In this document: one piece after another, positions 50,716-61,639 of the stretch
Layout: each line of letters begins with the position of its first letter
How positions within the stretch are numbered: position 1 is the first letter of the stretch
Assembly (NCBI RefSeq): GCF_963678635.1
Contig: NC_087063.1
Span: forward strand, 3,014,580 to 3,078,579
Direction: 5' to 3'
Source: Symsagittifera roscoffensis
Taxonomy: Eukaryota; Xenacoelomorpha; Acoela; Convolutidae
DNA length: 64,000 nucleotides
The notes under the pieces: generated by a model
What the model was told of the DNA's origin: nothing
The model's input: the letters and a program-made list of their open reading frames with translations, nothing else
The model's database searches: none
Translations under genes and position numbers: made by a program

Positions 50716-53223
50716 GAAGAGAGAACTGTGGAACAAGTGAACAGAAACCTGAAGAAGCGCCAGATGCAGTCTCTGGCCAGTCAGAGTGTCCAGAATACTA
50801 TCCAGGTGGCACTTGAACAGGACAGCAGTGTGTTCCAGTACGATGAAGTGTATGACAGTATGAAACAACACCAGCAAAGAAAGGTTATTTAAATTGTTTG
50901 TTTAATTGATTTGAAGGTTTTTCAATTTTTTTTCGTTAATTGCTCGTTTAAACTATTTGTTCAATTTATTTGTTTAAATTTTTTGACGGCAGTTTTTATT
51001 ACTACAGTTTTTGTAACAATGCTTTGAGATATGTCTAAATCCATACGATTTGGCATTCAGATGTGTGTTTTGGTTTTTTTTCCGAACGTTTTAGCACCCC
51101 GTCATGATGCGGGATTTGGAGAGGCTTTTTTCTGAGACGCTAGTTTTCTGAAAAGTCGAAATTTTTGCTACTTCATAGCTTAAATGATGCAATGGAATAC
51201 TGGAGACAACTTGTTGTCCAATCCAGTCAAAATTAAATTGAAAATATGTTTTAAAATATAGCCTTGCAATTATTTCGAATCCGATCTCAACTATCGCAAA
51301 ACTCAATTTTTATTTCGGGAGGTACAGCTAATGAACTATTAGAGGTAGTGTAGATGTAAAAAAGCGTTATTGAAAACTGTTGGCGACCGTTTTAAGCGGT
51401 AGCGTAGCGAGATTTAGATTAATTTAGAAGTGATCGAACAATTAGGGGTTTTTTCATTAGCTGGTCTTATCATAAATTTATGGAAACTAAGGTGATTTTC
51501 AATCTTTCACGTGAATTACTGGAAAAGGCGGTAATTTCCAGTTCCTAATTAATAAATGATTGGAGTCCTGATTTTTTAGACCTCACTAGCAATTGTAATA
51601 CCAACCCCTAACCCCTCTGATCTCTGTTACTAATGCCCTCCCCGACGATATTCATGATGTGAATAATCTTTCACGTATTAATTACTCGAAAAGGTGGTAA
51701 ATTCCAGTTATAATTAATAATTTATTAGAGTGCAATTGTAATTTTGGATGATTTAACAATTGATTTCCTGACAAGTTAACGAAGTTAATTTAAGACATAT
51801 ATGAACAAAGAGTCTTAAATAATTTTTGTGCAGATTGAAGAGAAGAAAGCGGCCAATCGTACGAGCAAATACGCGGCCGATCTCATCCGGGCGGCGGAGA
51901 AGAGGAAGGTGATGAATGAGTTGCGAGTGGAGAGGGGGGTGCAGAAGGAGCGACAGGCGGAGGGGGGGCAGTACGGGGACAAGGAGTCCTTCGTGACTGA
52001 GAGCTACAAGAAGAAACTGGCAGAGAGAGCAGAGATGGAACGAGAAATCAAACGGGATGAAGTGCTCGAAGGTTCCTGTTTTTTGTCGTGAATCATTCTT
52101 GTTTACTCATTTTTTTTTTTAGTTTTTTAACTTTGTTGTAACGGAACCATGTTACTCAAAAACATGCGTGGAAGACTAATGCGTGGAATCAAGCACTGTG
52201 TTTAGCTAAGTCTTGAAAGCCAAGTGTTGCAGTATATTATATACTGATTGCAATCAAAATTGAGTTCTAGCTCAAGCGTGTTAAATTTGATATCTGATGT
52301 TTTAGCTCGAAGGAACAAAACACAAGAATTTTCTGGTTTTTACAGAAATTATCTGGACAAAGTATGTCGAGACGGGTCTGAAAAACTGGAGGTCGAACTA
52401 ATGTAAGTAATTTGTTCAAGTAGATTTTTCTCTGTCAGTCACTAGAAATTTTAAGTCACTGTAAAAATACATTTAATAAACTAAATTCTGATACCACAAG
52501 CTGTAAATATCTTTTTAGAGGCTTGTCTGTCCTTGAATTTTTAACCTGTAACTGGAAAATAAACTGATTAACGATTAACGATTTAAAATGCAAAAGCATC
52601 TTGCACACACAGTATTTTAACAGTTTTTGTTTTTTTTCAGCGATGGAAAAACGGAACCTAAAGACGAAAAAGAAAGCACCTCAAAATTAGAAGAGGCAGA
52701 TACGTTGGCAAACATCAAAACTGGTGGTTTGATTTTGCCAACCAAGAAGCGCCCAGTGAATATCAGAAAACGGCAGAGTGAAGAGAATAAAAGCCGAGAC
52801 GATAGCAGTGACGAAGAGGATTCGGCTCCCGCTTCCAAAATCCGAGAGATCCAAAGCAGACAAAACGATCAAAATTCGACAGAGCGGAAACGCCAGAAAG
52901 CAGATTGTTCCGATGATGAAGATGCGAATAGTAAAGGTTCGGGTAACTCCGGGAGTGAATCGGGTTCAGGTTCCGATGAAGATCTATCCGATCAAGAAAA
53001 GGATGCCGAGAAAGCTTCTCCTGTTCAGCCTTATAAACCTCTTCCCCAAGTTGTTTTGAAAGACCCCGAGGAAGAAAAAAGAGAAAAGATGAAGATGAAA
53101 ATGGAGAAAATTGTTAAGTTGTTTGAAAGAAGGAATACTGAAGAGGATATAGAAGCGGCTCGCGAGAGGTATTTCATGCGCAAAAGAGCGGGAACGAATA
53201 GACCTGTGCTCAGCAAAGACTGA
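50716..53223 (+). CDS. NSRP1: NSRP1 exons 2-5 (DUF2040 coiled coil and C-terminus)
   Basis: The exons are 50716-50883, 51834-52071, 52306-52402 and 52641-53223, with phases 0, 1 and 2 consistent. With exon 1 the protein is about 448 aa. Exon 2 gives VALEQDSSVFQYDEVYDSM (vertebrate ALAEDATVYEYDSIYDEM). Exon 3 gives YAADLIRAAEKRK and GDKESFVTESYKKKLAER (vertebrate DDKEAFVTSAYKKKLQER). Exon 4 gives QEFSGFYRNYLDK (vertebrate KDLSGFYRHLLNQ). Exon 5 is a charged, Ser/Asp/Glu-rich region ending EEDIEAARERYFMRKRA, matching the conserved C-terminal box (ARDRYLARQ). NSRP1 is a nuclear-speckle RNA-binding protein that modulates alternative splice-site choice with SR proteins. The exon 2 donor (GTTATT) is weak. 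Exon 5 also holds GGLILPTKKR, resembling the N-terminal YGLIL motif. Confidence 0.93.
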
Positions 53224-53704
53224 AAGGATCGATGGGATCAATATCAATCTTTCGTCTGTTGATGAGATTTTGATTGAGTTGAATGCTCAAAGATTTGCCA
53301 AGTTGTCCTTCGAGAGCTGGTACGGAGATTTTATTGGCGATGACGATTACCTGGTACTCAATACGGATTATTTTGAAAACTTATCAAACTTTCGAAAACT
53401 TTTCCACCTTTGATCTTTGTGTGACCAAAATTTGTACTTGCAGTAATCTATCTTCAATTGATTTTTTTTAAACTAAGTTTTTTAATTTTTCTGCACCGCT
53501 CAGAGATGTAGATACTATTTCAAGATAACTCGGATTGATTTGAAGTTTGGTACACTACCATTGGTATAGCGGTGTCCTAATCTGCTTCAAGTTGAAGATA
53601 TAAGGAAAATGTCAAAGAGGTGTAACAGGAAAAGAAGAAAATGAGCTTTTTTAATCCAGAGGGAGGCTGTGCCAAATTGTTTTGCATTCATATTCCATTT
53701 TCAG
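53224..53704. other. NSRP1-MRPS24 spacer, with an open +1 frame into the NSRP1 3' side
   Basis: No gene is recognised. The frame shifted +1 from NSRP1 is open from about 53151 to 53413 and encodes EILIELNAQRFAKLSFESWY and GDFIGDDDYLVLNTDYF. This may be chance in the 3' UTR or a missed exon. The spacer ends in a TTTTCAG acceptor at 53704. Confidence 0.35.
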
Positions 53705-53709
53705 ATTGA

Positions 53710-56700
53710 ATGCTGATTTGTTCTAATTTGGGGAGACGCCTTTTGGGCAACTCATCTTCCTTCTTCCTGTTCGAAAGTCAAGCAAAGCGATGTCTGCAGT
53801 TGTCATGTGCTCTGCAGGTAAACGTTGCCGGCCGAATTTCGAGGTCCAAGATTGACAAGCCGGTGACGTATGAACAGTTCCACGGGGCCCCACACTACAT
53901 TGGAGTCTTCAAAGGACATAGCTCTCACAATACGAGTTAGTCAATTGAAAGCGATTAGGTCTTTGTCATTACACTTGCAAGCTTGCGAGCTTTAGTGTAT
54001 TTTCTAACCCAACTCGAAAAAAACTCGCACTATAGTACAAACAGCGCCTTGAAATACCAGGGCTTTAAAGTGCAGTAGGAGCGTTTTCTATCGTGCAGTA
54101 GGAGCGTTTTTTTTCACAAAATTTCGGGGATCACAATAAAGTGATGAAAATTTATGTATTTAGTGCTCAATATTAACTATAGAAAAACCATTCTGCTTCA
54201 TTCCACCATTGAGTTTTTACACAAGCAATGCTTGTGTTCTAATATGAACTATCTTTTTTTCCAACCTAAGTCGCAAATATTGTTGCGACGCAAATTTTAT
54301 TGCGATAAAATGTGTTCTTTTTGAAAGTGTTCATTTTGATCAATAATCAGCTATTAAGTACAGTCAATGCTAAAAATTTTGACACAGACTATTGGCGCAC
54401 AGACAATTCGGCCACAGACAATTCAGACAATTCAGCCAAAAGTATACAGACAATTCAGCCTGAGACAATTCAGCCAGTTTTACAAAATGCTAAATTCGAA
54501 AGAAAAAAATCGGAATTGGAGCTATTTCTCGGTTTAAGGTCAACGGTGGGCGCGCTACGCGCGCGTCGCCGCGATAACCGGCTCTAAATTTCGTATAGAG
54601 TCCTACCCTCTGTTGGCAAGCTCGCAACACGTTGGCGCGACTGCGGCGGTCACTATATTTTTGGCTGAATTGTCTCTGGCTGGATTTTCTGCATAATTTT
54701 GGCTGAATTGTCTGATATTCAATTCGGCTGAACTGTCTTTGGCCGAATTGTCTGGACGCGAGACTATAACCGGCTCTAAATTTCTTATAGAGTCTTACCC
54801 TCTGTTGGCAAGCTCGCAACACGTTGGCGCGACTGCGGCGGTCACTATATTTTTGGCTGAATTGTCTCTGGCTGGATTTTCTGCATAATTTTGGCTGAAT
54901 TGTCTGATATTCAATTCGGCTGAACTGTCTTTGGCCGAATTGTCTGGACGCGAGACTATTATTGTTCCGACTTTCGTAACGAAAGTAACGGAATATTTGT
55001 GCTCGGGGTGGTTTTTTTTTCAGACAAATTTCGACTTTTTAACTAGCCGTTTTTGACTGGATTTTTTTATACCATTCAAAACGTATTGTTGTCCTGAGTT
55101 TAAATTTGGAAAGGTATTTCACCTGTGATTTTTTTTCGGAAAGTTATGGGGGTTTAAAGATTGCCCTTTTGACCAATTTGGGACAGTTAACGCGCGATAT
55201 AATTCGCGCTATTAACGCGTAAGCGGAGATTTAATCCGTCATAGAACTCATTTCAAATTGGTTGAAGGAAGCTTATTTGCCATAATTGATTTGTTAATTA
55301 CAGCGAAATTTATCTATTAATACTTCATATGGCGTGTTGAGGTATGATTTTCACAAAAAATCCCAAATTTAAAAAGAATCCATTTTATTTTTGTTACATC
55401 TAATTTTTTCATGTTGTTACTGCTCCATAGACTGCTCTATAAATTGAGGTATGTTAGTCGGTAATTTTTTTCTTCAAATTGACTGGTACTGCTAATGCGG
55501 CATAATTGGCGTGCGTCACTTCAGAAATTTTGTAGACTCAAAATTTTACTCATTCAGTTTTTCACACAAGCCTTATTGGTCATATTTCTGTTGTGTATGC
55601 AAAGTGCAACTTCGCCTGTTTTAAATAGTGGCAAAACCCTCAATATTTTTATTATTATTTTAAATATATATGTTTTCCAAGAATTTTTTTTCGCTTTATT
55701 TTCGTTTTTTAGTTCACCATGGAAAATGTGATCGGAGCATTCTGGTCATGATGCAATGTAGCGGCCTCTCTCGTTTAAGGTTGAATTTGTTTCAGCTAAC
55801 GTGGAGGGATTTTACGACAACGCAGCCCAAGTGAACACGGAGGATTATTTAGTGAGGAAGTTTCTCCATGGAACATTTTTGAACATGATTGCAATGGAGC
55901 ACATCATTATTAAGAGAAAACACAATCAGGGTTGGCAGATTAAACTCCGAGTTTTGAATAAAAAAATGTATTTAACACAGTTTTAACTCCGATACCGGTA
56001 CTAGAGACAAAATTAACTTTTTTTCACTGGAGACAAATGTTTTTTTTTAATGGAACCAACACACTCAATCAGTCAGTCCTTGTCGTTCTTTGTTTTCTTT
56101 CTGTGCATGTTAATGTTTTTCTCAGTTGCATCTTAAGTAATTATCTTTTTTTTAATTTTTGCACAGTTATATTCAATAATTTTTTCAATTACTGTAGTTA
56201 AATCTGTTTTCTAAAAAAAACGGGAATTAATTCATTTGGATCTTGTTAACTATCCCCTTTTTTGAACCTTGTTAACTATTTTCCCCCTATGCGTATATTA
56301 CTTTTGACGACGATTTCTTTATAAAATATGCATGTCAAAATTGTCAACATTTAATTGGGCTTTCATTGTCGCGCGTTCGTGTTTGTATTTTTCTTTATTT
56401 AAACAATACATAACTGAAGAATTTTAATAAAGTCTATTATCTGAAAATTGTTTTAAACTATTCAAAATGTGGCAGCCAAAAGTTGACTTTCTCAAAATCG
56501 AAATATGGGGGGATAGTTAACAAGATCCGATCTTTTTACAATAGTTAAAGTGAATAGTTTTGAGTTAATTTTTTAAAAGAGGCCATCTGCCAATCCTGAA
56601 CAACATAGTCAACATCATCATGCTCTGCTGGGTTTCAAAAATACCCTCGAGGTATTACTTTCTCAGGGCATACGCACAGAAGATTCTAGAGTATTTGTTG

Positions 56701-56763
56701 AAACAGAATGTTAAAATTGACATACAGTGTACGAAACATAAACAAATCTATAAATTCATTTGA
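53710..56763 (+). CDS. MRPS24: MRPS24 / uS3m, mitochondrial small-subunit ribosomal protein, three exons
   Basis: The exons are 53710-53935, 55796-55930 and 56609-56763, both joins in phase 1, giving 171 aa against 167 in human. ATG 53710 lies 5 nt after the TTTTCAG at 53704. The first about 45 residues are Arg/Ser/Leu-rich with almost no acids, a mitochondrial presequence. Family blocks are SRSKIDKPVTYEQFHGAPHYIG (human SKGDKPVTYEEAHAPHYIA), DYLVRKFLHGTF (VFLRKFMWGTF), IIIKRKHNQ, then RYYFLRAYAQKILEYL (KYYFLVGYSETLLSYF) and a final IYKFI (VYKYL). The exon 3 start was chosen because the acceptor at 56608 restores exactly the human spacing of 15 residues between NQ and YYFL; that acceptor and the GTTGGC donor are weak. 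The protein is part of the mitoribosomal 28S head. Confidence 0.88.
54394..54952. mobile_element. Foldback/MITE-like element in MRPS24 intron 1
   Basis: The ends are imperfect inverted repeats: left GCGCACAGACAATTCGGCC, right end inverted GCGTCCAGACAATTCGGCC, continuing for about 90 bp of repeated AGACAATTC(A/G)GCC motifs on the left and its complement GGCTGAATTGTCT on the right. It is flanked by AGACTATT at 54386-54393 and at 54953-54960, a probable 8-bp target duplication. It carries no coding capacity. Confidence 0.65.
54574..54957. repeat. Tandem 192-bp duplication within the foldback element
   Basis: Two near-identical copies, starting at 54574 and 54766, each run from ATAACCGGCTCTAAATTTC to GACGCGAGACTAT. 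They differ at only a few bases, so the right arm of the element was duplicated recently. Confidence 0.85.
54970..54986. repeat. 17-bp palindrome
   Basis: ACTTTCGTAACGAAAGT has 8-bp arms around one central base, just outside the foldback element. A CG-rich imperfect palindrome (TTAACGCG..TTAACGCG) lies about 200 bp further on. Confidence 0.6.
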
Positions 56764-57720
56764 TTCTCTTTTGTGTTAACATTTCCAACGTAGTGTTTTA
56801 ATTTGACTCTTATTTTTTCCAATCTAACTCACAAATTAAAATGATCATTTGGTGGCACTTTTGCTAAAATCACGATCTGATCATTGGAAATTCCATAGCA
56901 TCTCTTCTCTACCACATTTGTGACTTGTCTTTGGCAACTTTTAAGCGTCCTTGACTGATAGGGAAGGTTACTAGACTCCAAACCTCCTGGTCGCAGGTTC
57001 GAGAACACGTAGCAAAATTTTTACAACTCGAGGACATTTTCAGTTTTTTTTTTCACTTTATAGAGGTGCTTTGTCGTTTTCTCGCTAGAGATTCCGAAGC
57101 GAGCGCATCCTCGCATCTGTGTAAAATAATGTTAATTGAATAGCTGGTCAATTTGAGTTCAAACGCCTACAAAGAATCTACGATCGAGTAACTGCAATCT
57201 GTATCGCTATAAGAACAGATCTGGATCGCTATAAGAACATTAAAAAAACTTAGTCTTGGAAAAATATTTTTTGTCGAATTGGTCTCATGGGGATTTATAA
57301 GCTGCTGAATCGTTTATGAAATAGCCAGACTATAGACTTTTTTTCAGGTTAATAATTTCTTTGACAAAATCACTTAATTTGATATCAGTAAATTCAAATT
57401 CAGTGTCTTTTCTGCACATTTGGCCAAGCGGGAACATCTATACCTGATAAAACGAAGGTCACTGTTTACGTGGTTTATGTTGAGGTTGGAGAACCTTGAG
57501 TGAACAAAATGCGGAATTACGATTTAAGGACAATTTTTTTTGTGATTTTTTGTTTGGCCTCCTTTTAATCACAAGAATGCATTGAATGAGTCCTTTTTAT
57601 TTTCAAATTTGACCTAATCAAATTTTTTTTAATTTTGTTATAGATAGCAGATTTTTTAAATTGATTTTCCCATTTCTTTTGCGAGAACTTACGCTACTCA
57701 TACGGGAACTAGACTTTTTC
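56764..57720. other. Intergenic DNA after MRPS24
   Basis: AT-rich with no supported coding sequence. It contains one tRNA-like stretch (56944-57013). Confidence 0.4.
56944..57013 (+). repeat. tRNA-derived pseudogene/SINE head
   Basis: The sequence has a B-box-like GGTTCGAGAAC preceded by an anticodon-arm-like ACTCCAAA context, but I cannot draw a complete cloverleaf. It is most likely a decayed tRNA-derived sequence. Confidence 0.35.
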
Positions 57721-57724
57721 AATA

Positions 57725-58035
57725 TAAACAATTGTTCTTACAAGCGACAGGTTCTCGGGTTCGATTCCCGAGCGGACCTTTTCTTTTCACTGCCCTTCTG
57801 TTTTTATTGAACCTCGTCACAGTTCAAGGCCCTTCCATTTTGTTCTAGAGGTAAAGAACGCGACTTCGGAGCATAATGTCTGGGGTTCAATCACCAGCGG
57901 GACAGTTTTTAAGCTATGCAACAAATCGATCCTGCTTTTTATTGTACCTCAATCATTCAAGCCCCTCTCACTTGGTCCAGAAGTACACCTTCGGAACAGC
58001 TTGTCTACAGTTCAAGTCCAGGCAGGACTTTGTCT
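57725..58035 (+). repeat. Tandem tRNA-derived (SINE-like) units
   Basis: At least two and a half related units of about 125 bp lie here. Each ends with a T-arm-like block (GGTTCGATTCCCGAGCGGAC at 57757, GGGTTCAATCACCAGCGGGAC near 57890, AGTTCAAGTCCAGGCAGGAC near 58008) and continues into TTTTATTG(A/T)ACCTC. The second and third share CTTCGGA in the anticodon-loop position. The first unit's T arm can pair perfectly (CTCGG/CCGAG), but its 5' half is missing. These are not functional tRNA genes. Confidence 0.5.
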
Positions 58036-58574
58036 TTCTTTCTTTGTATGAAATTTTTTTTGAAAGAAGAATTGTTGGACTATCGTTTGTCTACTTATTT
58101 TTCGGAATTGCTTTTTTTCAATGCACAATATCTCTCTTATTTAAGCAAATTTTACTAAATTTGTTCAAAATTGAGTGCGTAAGTTAACCAATTTTGATTT
58201 GTATAATTATATTTTTATTTTTTTTCGTAATTTTTTTACTTATTCGTGTTCACCTCATTTTGCGTCGGTTACAATGCAAAAAGAGATAGTTCAATATTTT
58301 GTGTATTTCAGAGAAAAGAGCGTAAAATGTCGAATTTCAAAATATTACAGCTCAAAGTTCTCGTTAATTTTGTTTTCGGCTCAACTAACGTCTACCATTG
58401 TAGTTTTGTCTTAGTAAACAATTTTGAATGCTTTTAATATAAGGGCAGTGATTATTTCCCTTGGGGTATTCTCCTCAATTTGAAGATCATCCGAGTAAGT
58501 TATGAGGTTTTTGTTGAGTTCGAATTCTTCGACTTAGTTGCTTCCTTTTCATTTTTTGTCCATGATTCCTGTAA

Positions 58575-58990
58575 CTGCTTAAGAGTCGATGAACTTGGTG
58601 GAAACTATAGGGGTCGTGAGCTTTTTGTTGTTTTTCAGGAAAAGATCTGAAAATTGTGATCGCTCATTTATGATTTTTCGGGGTTTGACTTTTGAATTCA
58701 GTTCTTTTAAACAGCAAAAGTTTGAAGGTCACAAAAACCTCACTCGATCGAGCTCGTGTTTCGAAAAATATTTTAAATTTTTTGATTTTCCATCGGTATA
58801 AAAAGTTTACACATTGATCCAATTAACTCTAAATGGATTAGTTTTTATCAGAAAAGGTTCACGCGTGAATCGCTCTTGAAGTTTGAAGAGCTTTAGGGTT
58901 TTTTTCGAAAATTGAAGGTTTTCAAAAAAAAACAAATGAGATATATTTTTTGTTTTTAATGCTCATTGACTCGGTTTCCAAAATGTTTTG
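58575..58990. repeat. Dispersed repeat family, copy 5
   Basis: The copy begins TAAGAGTCGATGAAC, as does the one at 63267, then TTTTTCAGGAAAA, a (C/G)G(G)GTTTGAC block and the diverged core, ending near GACTCGGTTTCC. Confidence 0.6.
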
Positions 58991-59369
58991 ACCAACTTAT
59001 TCCAACATGTTTCTAGATCATTAGTTTGTTAAAACTCAGCTAGATCGTAATTACTCATGAAATAACTTAAAGTTTTTAAAAACAGATTGCAGTGTTTCTT
59101 AGTCCTTTTTTGTATCGCAAATGATGAGATATTTATAATTTTTATTCCTAAGACCACTCAAAAAGTGCAAAGTAACTCTGGCGTAGGGAAGTAACTCTCA
59201 AAAATGCTCTTTTAACTGGGGATTTACATTCCAAAAACGATAGTTTAAAAGCATGTGTTCTCTTAGTCAAAAGATTTTGTCTGAAAATTTCTGCTCAGGC
59301 TAAATTATAGCAAAGAAATTTTCTAAGGTTGTTTTGTTTTTCAGGTAAAGTTTTTAAATGATCTTTCAA

Positions 59370-59745
59370 TCACAGAAAATGCATTCTAACACATTAATGC
59401 ATTTATGAATGCTTTAGGTATATTTCCTTTTTTGACTTCAATTCAAGTTCAATTGCTAATTGGCAGGCAATATTCACACTCCAATTACGAAAGAGGAAAT
59501 GGCGGACAAAAATGTGATTGATTTTTTTTTTATTTTTGGAAAGGGGATTTAACTGTCAGTTTTTCCAGTGGAATAAACATTTAACGATGGACCCGTTTTC
59601 TCAAATTGAGTTAATTGTACCAAAAACTGCAATGCATAGATTTTTTCTTTGAAATTAGAAAATTGAAGTTTTGAAAAAAAAAATCAAATCTCATTTTTTT
59701 CAATTCTTTGCGATCATTGACGCTTTTTCAACTGTCTGTTGGCTT
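59370..59745. repeat. Dispersed repeat family, copy 6
   Basis: This copy belongs to the same subfamily as 11340-11545 (TGCATTCTAACACATTAATGC, then TTTATGAATGC). It has the AATAAAC..GGACCCGTTTTCTCAAATTG core and ends CAACTGTCTGTTGGCTTTG. Confidence 0.6.
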
Positions 59746-59790
59746 TGTTCCGATTCTTGGGTATGACTTGTATCTGATTATCACAAGTTG

Positions 59791-60563
59791 AAAGCAAAAG
59801 AAGGTATAATCAACAGTTGAATTAGCAAGCAATAAAAGAATAGTAAATAAATTTCCATATATACCTAACTTCAATGCTAGCTCTGAAACTTCTTAACTTC
59901 ACATATGCTTCTCAACTCCTCCCTGCTTCATTCATCTAACGAACTCTAAGTTTTAAGATGAGCTCCAGACTCATTTTCAGCCTAAGCTCGTTCTTTTCAT
60001 CATGGTCGTTTATCCTCAAGTCATCAACTTGCTCCCAAAAATGTCAACATTCTGTTCTGTATCAATGGAAAAACAAGTCTTATTGGCTGCATAGTTCTCG
60101 AATTTATCATCATTTACCTTTGCTTAATTTCCAAATCCTATTAATTTCCCAATAAATAGATTTTCTCGCTCATTTTCTTTTTTCAAAAACGACTTGTCTC
60201 CGAAAATTATTTTAGCTCCTGCTTTAGAGAGTTTTGAGAACAACTCATTCTTTTCGTAAGAGATTAGACTTTAGTTAGCGTTTTCTTTCACTGAATTGTT
60301 TCAATGACCTGTCACAATGGCTTTTCTTTTCGTTTTGCTCTGTTGCCTACGTGCAGTTCACCTTCTTCTCTGTGGCCTTTTTCGTCGGTTGTCTATTTTA
60401 AGTGACTTAACCTTTGCCACCAATTCACAGCAAGCTATTTCGTTTTTTTTTCAAGTCAGTGTCATGACTTTTGACACGTATTTTGGCAGCTGAGCTTATA
60501 ACCAATCATAGGTTGGCAGCAAAACAAGGTATAATCAAAAGTTGAATTTGAGAGCGATAAAAT
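59791..60563. repeat. Diverged direct repeat pair, otherwise no gene seen
   Basis: AAGGTATAATCAA(C/A)AGTTGAATT with flanking GCAAAA and a G(A/C)(A/G)ATAAAA tail occurs at 59791-59838 and at 60514-60563. The DNA between them shows no supported gene. Confidence 0.45.
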
Positions 60564-60854
60564 TGAGATATCCAATCAAGTTCTTAATTTGAACTAAAAA
60601 CAGGGAAGTGACTTCTCTTAATTGCGAGTTTTTTTTTCTCAAAAATTTAGCTCTGACCGCACAAGCTGTTTTGTTGAATGTAGTTCTTATGGCCTTGTTC
60701 ATCAAGCTTAGTTTAATACCTCTCAATATCCAAAAAAAAAACAGCAGAAAATGCATTGTTCTATTGGGTTGTTTTTTCAGTCACTAATCTAGAGTGGAAG
60801 GAACTAGAGCTTAGTGGAATTTTGACCACATTGAAGAAAGAGCATAGTCTGATA

Positions 60855-61262
60855 CAGGGGCGGATCTAGGATTTTCTCGAGGGGGGGCGGATTTTCAAAA
60901 TCTTTTTGTCGACCTTTTTTTTAGGTCGGCCAAACTGATTTTTCGAGCTCTCCCAAAGCACTGTTTTGTCCATGTTTTGACCAAATTTTCTGCGCCGCAG
61001 GAAAATTTTTGAAAAAACAGGCCAAAAAAGGCGTTTAAGGAACTTTTTGGAAAATTTTGACCAAAAAAAAATGCGTTTTTTCGGCGCAGGCTCCCAATAT
61101 ATATTGGCGCCAAAGGCGCCTTCAGAAAGTTTTTAGGGTCCATCACCAAAAATGGATATTGGAAAATAGTACAAAAGGGGGACCCTTTGGGTCGGCAGGG
61201 GGTCGAATCGCTAAGGGAGGAGGGCGTCCGCCCCTCCCGCCTCCCATCTAAATCCGCCCCTG
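60855..61262. mobile_element. hAT-type MITE, 408 bp, with 8-bp target duplication
   Basis: The terminal inverted repeats start CAGGGGCGGAT (left) and end ATCCGCCCCTG (right). The flanking 8-bp direct repeat GTCTGATA at 60847-60854 and 61263-61270 is perfect. The interior is non-coding, G-rich near both ends, with GGCGCC palindromes near 61110. An 8-bp duplication is the hallmark of hAT superfamily transposition, so this is a non-autonomous hAT element. Confidence 0.88.
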
Positions 61263-61583
61263 GTCTGATATCATGCTAAAGCCTATTTAGTCGTAATTGC
61301 GGTTCTGCAAAGCTACTTCACTCTCATTCATTGAGGCGAGAAAGAATGGTCTGAATGTTTTCGCTTTTCAGACCAACATTTAACTCATTTTCTACTGCCT
61401 CAATCGTACACCATTTTGGAATAATTTTAAATAATTTTTAGCGCTTATCTATTTGAAATGAAGGTAAATTGCATCCCAATACTTCTCTGCTACCCATGAA
61501 AGTGGGAGCCAATTTAAAAATTTTATGTTTTTTTTTGCTCTCGTTGTCAGATGATTTTGCTGCTCGCACAGCACTAAGTACAC

Positions 61584-61639
61584 GTAACATTTAATCGCGT
61601 TCTTTTTTCAAGTAACATTTAATCGCGTTCTTTTTTCAA
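61584..61639. repeat. 28-bp tandem duplication
   Basis: Two identical 28-bp copies containing TTTAATCGCGTTCTTTTTTC lie back to back, apparently a recent slippage or duplication event. Confidence 0.85.

Noticed and set aside
55495-55731. Leu/Phe-rich ORF in MRPS24 intron 1
   Set aside because: It comes from T-rich composition and lies within an intron bounded by phase-matched MRPS24 exons.
57725-58035. Functional tRNA genes
   Set aside because: Good T arms are present, but no matching acceptor stem or D arm lies at the right distance upstream.
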